Of a stretch of 64,000 nucleotides of DNA, positions 12,147-20,469 are shown piece after piece (the first letter of the stretch is position 1; each line of letters opens with the position of its first letter). Source of the stretch: Bacteroidota bacterium (GTDB taxonomy: Bacteria; Bacteroidota; Bacteroidia; Bacteroidales; F082); the NCBI GenBank assembly GCA_016715945.1, contig JADJXJ010000003.1:868001-932000 (forward strand), read 5' to 3'. Below the pieces are notes generated by a model that was not told where the DNA came from, did no database searches, and saw only the letters and a program-made list of their open reading frames with translations. The position numbers and the translations under genes are program-made.

Positions 12147-14786
12147 TCAACGCATAACGGTGATGCTCCCCTGCAGGCGAAGCTTCACTTCACCTTCAAG
12201 ACCCTCGAAAAATACATCACACACATAAAAGTAGGTTCCGTCGGCCACATCCGTTCCACTGCCCATCACCTTTCCGTTCCAGCGAATCTCGGGCTTGTCT
12301 GTTTTGAAAACCACATTTCCCCAACGGTTGAATATAGTCAGGTCAATGCGGTTGATATTTGCGTTTGGATTGTTTGCCGGGAAACCCATCGGAATCAGCT
12401 CGTCGTTGAAGCCATCGCCATTGGGGCTGAAGAAGTTGGGAATCTCAAATAGCGGACAGGCATCGTAATCGATGCATACTTTGTTCGAGGCTTCTGACAC
12501 ATTGCCTGTGGAATCGACCGCTGTCAGGTAATAACAGCCGACCACAAAGCGCTCTTTCTGATGAAGATAGGATAAGGTATTCGGTCCAAGGCTGTCGATA
12601 AGGGTGAATGCGCCATCAGGTTTTGTTGCGAAATAAACCCGGATACGTTTCAGGTCGTAGCCACAGCTGTCGGGCAAACGGCTCCAGCTGAGCAGGTTTT
12701 CGATGCGTTCGCAATCCGGTGTCACCGACAATACCGGCGGGCATGGAGGGGTGTTGTCCACCGGGACGGCGCTCACCACGTTGGAATGGTTAACAATAGG
12801 TGCAATAAAGCCCGGGCTCGAAAATGCGCCGACGGTTCGCACATAATAATGATAGGAGTCTCCATTGGCAAGGTTTTCGTGTCGCCAGGTGTTTCCGCCT
12901 GTACTGCCAAGAAGCGTGAATGTTTCGCTGTTTGCAGGTTTACCAAAAATTTCAGTTCGGCTGTTATTCCATGGCACATTGGTTTGCCAGCTCAGGACGA
13001 CCGCCCGGTCGGATGGATTGGCTTTGAGCAGCACTGAGGATGCCCTGCGCGACAGGCCGATATCGCCTGCGGTGAGGCTTCTGAACATGATCTGGTAGCT
13101 CAGGCCATTGGTTTGGTTGTTCAGATTGGCATTTTGGTCGTAAAATATGGTGTCGTTGAGGCCCTGAGCGGTGTGCACAAGTTCGGGATTCTGCCCGGTA
13201 AGGCCGCTCAACCTGAATAATTGGTATTCGTAAGGGCCTGGGAACTGCTGGGTGTCGAGTTCAGTGGGCTTGCTCCATACCACCCAAACCCGGCCGGAGT
13301 TCAGGTTGAGGCTGTCGTTGGTTACGTTGGTAATTACCGGCAGGTCGCGTCTGAGTCGGGCGCATGAGGGGTTGCTGGCTTTGCTTTCGGCCCCATCGGC
13401 AAAGATGGCCGTTACCAAATAGCAGTAATCGTTGCCCGGAGCGAGTCCCTGGCCATTGGCATCGTCCCGGTAAGCCAATGCGTCAGCCTGGTTGATGGTA
13501 GCTATGAGTTGGTAGCCGGAACCTGCTGGTACTCCGGTTTCGCATTGTAAAGGGGTCCAGGCCTGTTGTCCCAGGCTGCGGTAAACCTTGTATCCCACGG
13601 CATTGTTGCAGGTGTATGGGTTCCACTGCAGGTTAATACCATTGCCAAGGGCCGTGGCCTGAAGGTTTTGCACCGCCGGTGCCATGACCAGCACCCTGCT
13701 GGAGGCAAAAGAGGTGAGGCTGATTTCGGGATGAATGTCCCGGGCTTTGAACAGCACGTCGTAGGCATTGCGCCGGATGTGGCTGCATGTGGTTGACCAT
13801 TGAAATGTGGTGGTGGCAGTCGGGGTGCCCGAAGCAGGATCAGGATTGATCACAGCCGGATTCTGCGGCTGCACAAAAGGTCCGCCGGAGGCCGAAAGCA
13901 CCACGGCATTGTTATCGGGATCGGTGGCACTGACCGAAAACGAGATGAAATTGCCGGCAAGCACACAGGTTTCTGCAGGGGCGTTTATCACAGGTGGGTT
14001 GTTGTTACAGGCGCCGATCAATATCTGCATGTCTCTGGTCACGGTACCCACCAACACTCCATTTCGCCATTCTTCGATGGTGAAAGCCACATTGTATTCG
14101 CCTTGCAGCATGGGATTCTGCCAGATCAGGTCGCCTGTAAGCGGATTCATTTCGAAACTGGTGCTGGCCATGGGAAGGGTGTAACCGGGAATAACCTGTC
14201 CGTTAGCACCACGGCAGCTGGTGAGTTTGAATGCCAGGCTGTCGCCATCCGGATCGAAGGCCGAGGGGTTGTGTACGAACAACCTGTTCACGCATCCCTG
14301 GTCCACCGGTGGATTGAGCAATTGCACAGAGTTGTTGACTCCAAGAAATGGGTTGATTACCAGGGTGGTTTCGACATACATGGGCACATTCACCGAGTTT
14401 GGGATGTTCACCACACCAAAGTTGCGGTTTGGGTCTTCCACCGAAATTGTGTAAGTGCCCGATGCAGGGAAGGTGTGCGTCATGCGGTACACATTGAGTG
14501 TGTAGTTGTTCGGAAGTGCCTGAAATACAACTCTTGGGATATCGCTTTGTGTGTTGTCGCCCCATTTTATCGGTAAGGTCGTCCTCACATCGTCGGCCGG
14601 ACTTGGGGTGTAGGTGTACATGGTGATGGTGAACTCGTAGGTGAGCCCGCCGATGTGCTTGTAAGTTATCTCGGCTGCCCGCTGATGGGTGGCATAGGTT
14701 CTGATACCGCACACAATCAGCAGCATGATCAGGAGTGCCAGCCGCCAGCTCAAAACAGAAGAATTTGTTCTCAGAATTTCGGACAT
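12147..14786 (-). CDS. T9SS type-B sorted, fibronectin-III-rich secreted protein
   Basis: 879 residues. The N-terminus has a hydrophobic signal (LALLIMLLIVCGIRTYA). The middle holds Ig/cadherin-like and fibronectin type III-like segments (AVQNLQATALGNGINLQWNP; PSDRAVVLSWQTNVPW; LLSWSRLPDSCGYD). The last ~95 residues (IPNFFSPNGDGFNDELIP, IFNRWGNVVFKTD, WNGKVMGSGTDVADGTYFYV) are the gliding-motility-type C-terminal domain that sends proteins through the type IX system. It is predicted to be exported to the cell surface or medium; the ligand or substrate is unknown. It is monocistronic and divergent from rex. Confidence 0.85.
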   Translation of the reverse strand: MSEILRTNSSVLSWRLALLIMLLIVCGIRTYATHQRAAEITYKHIGGLTYEFTITMYTYTPSPADDVRTTLPIKWGDNTQSDIPRVVFQALPNNYTLNVYRMTHTFPASGTYTISVEDPNRNFGVVNIPNSVNVPMYVETTLVINPFLGVNNSVQLLNPPVDQGCVNRLFVHNPSAFDPDGDSLAFKLTSCRGANGQVIPGYTLPMASTSFEMNPLTGDLIWQNPMLQGEYNVAFTIEEWRNGVLVGTVTRDMQILIGACNNNPPVINAPAETCVLAGNFISFSVSATDPDNNAVVLSASGGPFVQPQNPAVINPDPASGTPTATTTFQWSTTCSHIRRNAYDVLFKARDIHPEISLTSFASSRVLVMAPAVQNLQATALGNGINLQWNPYTCNNAVGYKVYRSLGQQAWTPLQCETGVPAGSGYQLIATINQADALAYRDDANGQGLAPGNDYCYLVTAIFADGAESKASNPSCARLRRDLPVITNVTNDSLNLNSGRVWVVWSKPTELDTQQFPGPYEYQLFRLSGLTGQNPELVHTAQGLNDTIFYDQNANLNNQTNGLSYQIMFRSLTAGDIGLSRRASSVLLKANPSDRAVVLSWQTNVPWNNSRTEIFGKPANSETFTLLGSTGGNTWRHENLANGDSYHYYVRTVGAFSSPGFIAPIVNHSNVVSAVPVDNTPPCPPVLSVTPDCERIENLLSWSRLPDSCGYDLKRIRVYFATKPDGAFTLIDSLGPNTLSYLHQKERFVVGCYYLTAVDSTGNVSEASNKVCIDYDACPLFEIPNFFSPNGDGFNDELIPMGFPANNPNANINRIDLTIFNRWGNVVFKTDKPEIRWNGKVMGSGTDVADGTYFYVCDVFFEGLEGEVKLRLQGSITVMR

Positions 14787-14793
14787 ACCATTG

Positions 14794-14801
14794 CAAAGAT
14801 A
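14794..14801 (-). promoter_or_regulatory. -7 element TATCTTTG before the type-B T9SS gene
   Basis: Read on the minus strand, TATCTTTG fits TAnnTTTG and lies only about 7 bp before the start codon, implying a very short leader. I found no well-spaced -33 element. Confidence 0.45.
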
Positions 14802-15117
14802 TGCCTCTAAACCAATCGGGCCGGCCCGCCTGTTGCAAAAAATGGCCTTGGACCATTGCCAGGTGGTCTGCTGACCGAAGGACTACATCATTCGCTGTTG
14901 CCATAGTACAGCATCATGGATGAAGAAAATCTGCTTCAATAAAGAAATTAATATCTAATTATGGGATTGTTTGCTTCAGGTGTGAATTATGTAAAACACT
15001 GTTTAACAAATAGTTAATATTATAATCTTGTCAAATAGCTGAAGTCTGTCGTTATTTAGACTGGTTATAATTTTATTTTAATACTGAAAAAAATCTTTTT
15101 TTAAACGAAAATTGCTT

Positions 15118-15125
15118 TACCTTTG
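15118..15125 (+). promoter_or_regulatory. rex promoter -7 element TACCTTTG
   Basis: TACCTTTG fits TAnnTTTG exactly and lies 19 bp before the rex ATG, directly abutting the Rex operator. The 14787-15117 stretch between the divergent genes is A/T-rich. It includes a perfect 5-bp inverted repeat TTAAC-AAATA-GTTAA at 15003-15017 of unknown role. Confidence 0.7.
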
Positions 15126-15143
15126 TTGTGAAAAAATTAACAA
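15126..15143 (+). promoter_or_regulatory. Rex operator overlapping the rex transcription start
   Basis: TTGTGAAAAAATTAACAA is an 18-bp near-palindrome. It matches the general Rex operator (TTGTGAAnnnnTTCACAA) with one arm mismatch. It sits between the -7 box and the ATG at 15145, where bound repressor would block RNA polymerase. Rex autoregulation is known in other bacteria. That this site controls rex and the downstream hydrogenase genes is inferred. Confidence 0.75.
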
Positions 15144-15144
15144 T

Positions 15145-15804
15145 ATGAATAGTGCAGCGGGAACAGAAAAGGTGGTTCAGGCCGTTCCGGAGCCCACGGT
15201 AAGAAGGATGCCTACTTATCTTAACCTGCTCCGCGAGCTGCTCAGGCGCGAAGAGCAATTTGTTACTGCTCCTGCCATTGCAAAGGTGTTGCATCTCGAC
15301 CCGACGCAGGTAGTCAAAGATTTATCCTACACAGGGATAAGCGGTAAGCCTCGTGTGGGTTACCTTGTGCCTGAACTGGTTGCGGCGCTGGAAGATTTTC
15401 TGGGATACAACCGCACGCATGAGGCTTTTCTGGTCGGTGCGGGATATCTGGGAAGCGCACTTATTCAATATGAAGGGTTTCGCGAATCGGGGCTTAAAAT
15501 AGTTGCGGCATTTGATATTGACAAGCGCAAGGTGGGCACCGAAATCGCCGGGGTGCCGGTCTTTCATCTCGAAAAGTTTCGCGACCTGGCCAGCAGGTTG
15601 CATATCAGCATAGGCATCATCACCACCCCGGCATCGGCCGCACAGCCGGTGGCCGACCTTATGGTGGGCTGGGGCATACGGGCCATCTGGAACTTTGCCC
15701 CCACACCGCTCGTTGTACCTCCGCATGTGATCGTTCAGGATACGCATATCTACGCCAATCTGGCCGTCATACTGAACAAGTTAAAGCATTCCAACGCAGT
15801 TTAA
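15145..15804 (+). CDS. rex: Redox-sensing transcriptional repressor Rex
   Basis: Rex dimers bind DNA when NAD+ is high and release it when NADH rises, de-repressing fermentative and hydrogenase genes. The 219 residues have a winged-helix N-domain (about 17-85: RRMPTYLNLLRELL, HLDPTQVVKDLSYTGISGKPRVGY) and a Rossmann NADH domain with FLVGAGYLGSAL (about 95-106), then NFAPTPLVVPP and the swapped C-terminal helix. ATG 15145 is chosen over an upstream TTG (15112), which would lie before the promoter. It is followed after 31 bp by hydC, so it probably leads the hydrogenase operon. Confidence 0.95.
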   Translation: MNSAAGTEKVVQAVPEPTVRRMPTYLNLLRELLRREEQFVTAPAIAKVLHLDPTQVVKDLSYTGISGKPRVGYLVPELVAALEDFLGYNRTHEAFLVGAGYLGSALIQYEGFRESGLKIVAAFDIDKRKVGTEIAGVPVFHLEKFRDLASRLHISIGIITTPASAAQPVADLMVGWGIRAIWNFAPTPLVVPPHVIVQDTHIYANLAVILNKLKHSNAV

Positions 15805-15835
15805 TCAGTGTATTAGCACCAAAACATAACGGAAC

Positions 15836-16351
15836 GTGAAAACAGAACCGAACAAAAATCTCCGCCAGTTTCAGCAGGTGATCGAAATCATCGAGCGGAA
15901 CAACAACGACAAAGCCCGTCTGATACCTATTCTGCAGGAGGTGCAGGAAGCATACAGGTATTTGCCTCCTCAGGTGCTTACCTATATTGCCACAGCGCTC
16001 AACATGCCGGTGGCCGAAGTGTACGGCGTGGCTACGTTTTATGCGCATTTCTCGCTCGAGGCCAAAGGCAAATATGTGATCAAGGTTTGCGATGGCACTG
16101 CATGCCACGTGAAAGGATCATCGCGACTGCTTGATACGCTCAACTCCACCCTGGGACTCAATGCCAAAAAGCATACCACCGACGACATGATGTTTACTGT
16201 AGAGGCTGTGAGTTGCCTTGGCGCCTGTGGGCTTGCTCCGGTGATGGTGGTCAACGAGCAGGTATATGGCGAAGTAAGTGCCAAACGCTGCGAACAAATT
16301 CTGGCTGAAATACGCGAGAAAGAGAACTCTGAAACGGTCGAAAACGCTTAA
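15836..16351 (+). CDS. hydC: Bifurcating [FeFe] hydrogenase subunit HydC (NuoE-like)
   Basis: The small subunit of the NAD- and ferredoxin-linked trimeric hydrogenase, homologous to NuoE of complex I. The 171 residues have an N-terminal helical bundle and a thioredoxin-like fold with one [2Fe-2S] cluster on C85, C90, C127 and C131 (VCDGTACHVKG ... VSCLGACGLAP). It works in the cytosol with HydA and HydB. The start is GTG 15836, preceded by GGAAC. The next gene, hydB, begins 11 bp after the stop, so the two are translated from one message. Confidence 0.93.
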   Translation: MKTEPNKNLRQFQQVIEIIERNNNDKARLIPILQEVQEAYRYLPPQVLTYIATALNMPVAEVYGVATFYAHFSLEAKGKYVIKVCDGTACHVKGSSRLLDTLNSTLGLNAKKHTTDDMMFTVEAVSCLGACGLAPVMVVNEQVYGEVSAKRCEQILAEIREKENSETVENA

Positions 16352-16362
16352 AGATCAAGATA

Positions 16363-18273
16363 ATGGAAACCATGACAAGCATAGATCTGAAAGGTATTGC
16401 GCAGGCTTACAACTCGGCAGCCTCAAAAGTGTACAAACGCATTGTAGTTTGTGCGGGAACGGGATGTATGGCCAATGGCGCTTTGCCCGTGTTTAATGCG
16501 CTGAAAGCAGCCGTTGAAAAGGCCGGAATGCGCGAATTTGTGGAGCTCGAGTTTGATGTGCACGACGACCGCAAGGTGATACAGCTCACCGGTAGCGGCT
16601 GCCAGGGATTTTGCGCACAAGGACCTCTGGTGAATATTCTTCCTGAGGAAACCATGTATGTGAAAGTCAAACCAGAGGATGCGGAGCGTATCATCAACCA
16701 GACCATTGTAAACAACGAAGTGATCGAAGAGCTCCTGTACAAGAATCCTGTAACGGGAGAACGCAACCGCGGCCAGCTCGATATTCCGTTCTACAAGCTG
16801 CAAAACAGGCTCGTTTTGGGCGAATGCGGACATGTGGATCCGGAAGATATCCGCGAATACATTGCACATGGCGGATACCTGGCAGCGCAAAAGGCTTTCA
16901 CCGAGATGACGGATGTGGAGATTTGCGATACCATCGTCGTATCGGGCCTCAGGGGCAGGGGAGGCGGAGGTTTTCCTACAGGCCGCAAATGGCACCTCAC
17001 CCGTGTGGAGCAAAGCGAAAAAAAATATGTGATCTGCAATGGTGACGAGGGCGACCCCGGAGCTTTCATGGACCGCAGCCTTATGGAAGGCAATCCGCAC
17101 CGTGTGCTCGAAGGCATGATGATAGCTGCACGTGCCATTGGGGCCGACGAAGGCTATGTATATGTGCGTCTTGAGTACCCCCTGGCCGTGAAACGCATGC
17201 GCAAGGCCATAGAAGATGCACTGGACGCCGGCGTGCTGGGCGACAATGTGTTTGGTTCGGGCCACAGCATGTATATCCACATCATGGAGGGTGCCGGAGC
17301 CTTTGTTTGTGGCGAAGAAACAGCCCTGATGGCCTCCATCGAAGGCAAGCGCGGAATGCCGATGCCCAAGCCGCCATTCCCGGCCCAGAAAGGATTGTTC
17401 GGCAAGCCCACCGTGATAAACAATGTGGAAACCCTGGCCGCAGTGCCGCTCATCATTCGCCACGGAGCTTCGTGGTTCAACAAATACGGAACAGCCAACT
17501 CAAAGGGCACCAAGACTTTTGCACTCACCGGCCATGTGGCCAATACCGGGCTGATTGAAGTGCCTTTTGGCACAACCCTACGAGAGATTGTGTACAACAT
17601 TGGCGGAGGTGTGACCGACAACGAAGGCCATGTAACCCACGAAGGGTTCAAAGCTGTGCAGATTGGTGGTCCTTCGGGCGGATGCCTCACCGAAGACGAT
17701 CTCGACCTGCCCCTCGACTATGATAACCTTACGGCCATCGGAGCCATGGTGGGTTCGGGCGGCCTGGTGGTGATGAACAAACAATCGTGCATGGTACAGA
17801 TTGCCCGGTTCTTTATGAATTTCACACAAAACGAAAGCTGCGGCAAGTGTGTGCCCTGCCGCGAAGGCACCAAGCAAATGCTGGCCTTGCTCGACGATAT
17901 CATCGAAGGTCGGGCCACGGAAGAAACTTTTGAAGTGCTCGAAGAAGTGGGCAAAGTAGTGAAACTTGCCTCGCTCTGCGGCCTGGGTAAAACAGCCCCC
18001 AGTCCGGTGCTCTCGACCATCCTGAAGTTTAAAGACGAATACCTTGCCCACATCCGCGATAAACGCTGCCCCACCAACAATTGCAAGGCTTTGCGCAGCA
18101 TCAGCATCGACCCCGAAAAATGTATCGGTTGTACGGCCTGCGCCCGCAAATGTCCTGTAAAGGCCATCAGCGGCGACAAGAAGCAGGTGCATGTGATCGA
18201 TCCCGAAGTGTGCACCAAATGCGGGGTTTGTTTCGAGGTGTGCAAATTCGATGCGGTAGTAGGATTTAACTAA
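16363..18273 (+). CDS. hydB: Bifurcating [FeFe] hydrogenase subunit HydB (NuoF-like, FMN/NADH site)
   Basis: Subunit with the flavin where electrons from NADH are brought together with ferredoxin electrons. The 636 residues hold, in order: a thioredoxin-like [2Fe-2S] domain (C30, C35, C80, C84); the NuoF core with the NADH/FMN glycine motif GLRGRGGGGFPTGRKW (195-210) and AGAFVCGEETALMASIEG; the NuoF [4Fe-4S] site C493, C496, C499, C539; and a C-terminal 2x[4Fe-4S] ferredoxin (C587-C597 and C617-C627 groups). This layout is that of the Thermotoga HydB / HndC type and distinguishes it from plain complex I NuoF. Confidence 0.95.
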   Translation: METMTSIDLKGIAQAYNSAASKVYKRIVVCAGTGCMANGALPVFNALKAAVEKAGMREFVELEFDVHDDRKVIQLTGSGCQGFCAQGPLVNILPEETMYVKVKPEDAERIINQTIVNNEVIEELLYKNPVTGERNRGQLDIPFYKLQNRLVLGECGHVDPEDIREYIAHGGYLAAQKAFTEMTDVEICDTIVVSGLRGRGGGGFPTGRKWHLTRVEQSEKKYVICNGDEGDPGAFMDRSLMEGNPHRVLEGMMIAARAIGADEGYVYVRLEYPLAVKRMRKAIEDALDAGVLGDNVFGSGHSMYIHIMEGAGAFVCGEETALMASIEGKRGMPMPKPPFPAQKGLFGKPTVINNVETLAAVPLIIRHGASWFNKYGTANSKGTKTFALTGHVANTGLIEVPFGTTLREIVYNIGGGVTDNEGHVTHEGFKAVQIGGPSGGCLTEDDLDLPLDYDNLTAIGAMVGSGGLVVMNKQSCMVQIARFFMNFTQNESCGKCVPCREGTKQMLALLDDIIEGRATEETFEVLEEVGKVVKLASLCGLGKTAPSPVLSTILKFKDEYLAHIRDKRCPTNNCKALRSISIDPEKCIGCTACARKCPVKAISGDKKQVHVIDPEVCTKCGVCFEVCKFDAVVGFN

Positions 18274-18314
18274 TTGGCCATCAAAGCAGTAGTAACTCAA
18301 CAATTCGAAAAACG

Positions 18315-20369
18315 ATGAATACCAAAGGAACTGTAAACATAGACGGAATGATGGTCCAGATTGAGGGCGAACGCAATCTGCTCGAACTCATTCGCAAGGC
18401 CGACATTGAGCTGCCTACCTTTTGCTATCACTCGCACCTGAGCACCTATGGCGCATGTCGCCTGTGTGTGTGCGAGATCGATGGCATGGGTATTCAGGCC
18501 ACTTGCACCATCGAACCCAAAGACGGTATGGTTGTGCGCACCAACACTGCCCAGGTGCGTCAGCTCAGAAAGGTAAACCTGGAACTGCTTCTGGCCAACC
18601 ACGATATTTCGTGCCCAAGCTGCATCCGCTCGAACAACTGCAAGCTTCAGGACCTTACCCGCCGGCTTGGTGTGACCAAAGTAAGATTTCAGCGCACCGA
18701 AAAAGTGGCGCCTATCGATAACCATTCGCGCAGCATCATTCACGACCCCAACAAATGTGTGCTTTGCGGCGATTGCGTGCGGGCCTGCAAAGAAATGCAG
18801 AGTGTGGGCGCCATCGATTTTGTTAACCGTGGGGCACGAACCACTGTAGGTCCGGCATTTGGCAAAAGCCTCAATGATGTGGAATGTGTCTATTGCGGTC
18901 AATGTGTGGCTGTTTGTCCGGTAGGTGCGCTGGTTCCGCGTCCGGAAACGGAAGAAGTATGGAAGGCCATTCACGACCCGAATAAATATGTGGTGGCCCA
19001 GTTGGCACCTGCAGTGCGCGTGGCGCTTGGCGAAGGCTTTGGAATGGAACCGGGCACCATCAGCACGGGCCAGATTGTGGCTGCACTCAAACGGATAGGG
19101 TTCGACCAGGTGTACGATACTTCGTTTGCAGCCGACCTCACAGTGCTCGAGGAGGGCACGGAATTTATTGAGCGTAAGCTGAAAGGCGAAAAACTGCCCA
19201 TGTTTACAAGCTGCTGCCCAAGCTGGGTCAAATTTGCCGAGCAGTACTATCCGGAGCTGCTTCCCAACCTGTCCACCTGCAAATCGCCACAACAGATGTT
19301 TGGCAGCGTTGCCCGCGAGGTCCTTCCGAAGTTGCTTAATATCAAGCCGGAAAATCTCGTGATTGTTTCCATCATGCCCTGCACTGCCAAGAAATTTGAA
19401 GCCAAGCGTGATGAGTTTATCCACGACGGTATGGCCGAAGTGGACCATGTGCTCACCACCGAGGGTTTGGGCAGAATGATCCACGAAACAGGTTTGCAGT
19501 TCAGCAAACTCAAGCCTGAATCGTTCGACCTGCCGCTCGGATTCAAAACAGGCGCCGGGGTCATCTTCGGAAACACCGGTGGTGTGAGCGAGGCTGTGCT
19601 GAGATTTGCGTATGAAAAGATCACCGGCGAAACCCTCATTGATACCGACATCAAGCAGACGCGTGGCCTTGAGGGTATCCGGACAGTTGAAATGAAACTG
19701 GGCAAAACCACGATTAAACTTGGGATTGCACATACCTTGGGGAATGCCCGCAAACTTTGCGATGCCATCGTCAAGGGCGAAGCCGATTACGACCTGGTAG
19801 AGGTGATGGCTTGTCCGGGTGGCTGCATTGCCGGCGGCGGACAACCCGTGAGCTTCGATCCTGAATTCAGGCAAAAACGTGCACAAGGTATTTACAATGC
19901 CGACAAACAGCTCGAGCTGCACAAATCGCAGGACAATCCTTACGTTAAGGAATTGTACCAGAGTGTATTGGGTGAGATTGGCGGACACAGGGCGCACGAG
20001 CTGCTGCACACGTACTACCATGGCCGAAAGCGCATCACTGATCAGGTAATTAACATTCGCAACACTAATCACCCAAAAATTGAGGTGTATGTGTGTGTGG
20101 GTACAAACTGCTACATGCGCGGCTCGCGTCAGTTGCTGCAGCAGATCACCCGCTATGTGGTGGAAAACAAGCTGGAAGATATTGTGGGCTTTGAAGGTCA
20201 GGAAGAAATGGTCGATGTTAAGGCGACATTCTGCTTCGAGCGTTGCGACCGCGGACCAGTGCTGCGCGTCAACGAACAGATCCTCGAGCATGCCACTTTT
20301 GAAAAAGCAAAGGAAATGATCGACAGGGAAGTGCGTCGTATAGGCGCGTCACTCTCTGCCAACAGTTGA
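18315..20369 (+). CDS. hydA: [FeFe] hydrogenase catalytic subunit HydA of the trimeric bifurcating enzyme
   Basis: Reduces protons to H2. The 684 residues carry an N-terminal [2Fe-2S] (C37, C48, C51, C64), a His-Cys3 [4Fe-4S] (H96, C100, C103, C109), a two-cluster ferredoxin (C148-C158, C191-C201), and the H-cluster domain. All three active-site motifs are intact: L1 TSCCPSW (298-304, C300 being the proton-transfer cysteine), L2 MPCTAKKFE (354-362), and L3 MACPGGCIAGGGQP (498-511). A C-terminal thioredoxin-like [2Fe-2S] domain (C594, C599, C640, C644) follows, as in Thermotoga-type HydA. It is 41 bp after hydB. The maturases HydEFG are not in the window. Confidence 0.96.
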   Translation: MNTKGTVNIDGMMVQIEGERNLLELIRKADIELPTFCYHSHLSTYGACRLCVCEIDGMGIQATCTIEPKDGMVVRTNTAQVRQLRKVNLELLLANHDISCPSCIRSNNCKLQDLTRRLGVTKVRFQRTEKVAPIDNHSRSIIHDPNKCVLCGDCVRACKEMQSVGAIDFVNRGARTTVGPAFGKSLNDVECVYCGQCVAVCPVGALVPRPETEEVWKAIHDPNKYVVAQLAPAVRVALGEGFGMEPGTISTGQIVAALKRIGFDQVYDTSFAADLTVLEEGTEFIERKLKGEKLPMFTSCCPSWVKFAEQYYPELLPNLSTCKSPQQMFGSVAREVLPKLLNIKPENLVIVSIMPCTAKKFEAKRDEFIHDGMAEVDHVLTTEGLGRMIHETGLQFSKLKPESFDLPLGFKTGAGVIFGNTGGVSEAVLRFAYEKITGETLIDTDIKQTRGLEGIRTVEMKLGKTTIKLGIAHTLGNARKLCDAIVKGEADYDLVEVMACPGGCIAGGGQPVSFDPEFRQKRAQGIYNADKQLELHKSQDNPYVKELYQSVLGEIGGHRAHELLHTYYHGRKRITDQVINIRNTNHPKIEVYVCVGTNCYMRGSRQLLQQITRYVVENKLEDIVGFEGQEEMVDVKATFCFERCDRGPVLRVNEQILEHATFEKAKEMIDREVRRIGASLSANS

Positions 20370-20411
20370 CATATGATTGGGATTTTGGTTGAATTTGGTT
20401 AAACATGCATT

Positions 20412-20450
20412 CCCGGGGCATTTCTGTGTGTCCCGGGCTTTGCATTTTTT
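20412..20450 (+). terminator. Possible terminator or attenuator between hydA and hydS
   Basis: CCCGGG at 20412-20417 and again at 20432-20437 can pair (the flanking GCA/TGC adds a little), and TGCATTTTTT follows. It could end the hydCBA transcript partly before hydS, which lies 100 bp after hydA. The stem is short, so confidence is moderate. Confidence 0.45.
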
Positions 20451-20469
20451 ACCCAAAATCGCTCAGGCT

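Noticed and set aside
15003..15017. TTAAC-AAATA-GTTAA palindrome as a second Rex operator
   Set aside because: The arms are short and lack the outer TTG/CAA of Rex sites. It is kept only as an unexplained inverted repeat.
18297..20291. 664-codon open frame on the minus strand opposite hydA
   Set aside because: It mirrors hydA, whose protein is unmistakable. The antisense product has no motifs and shows the His/Phe-rich look of a codon-bias shadow.
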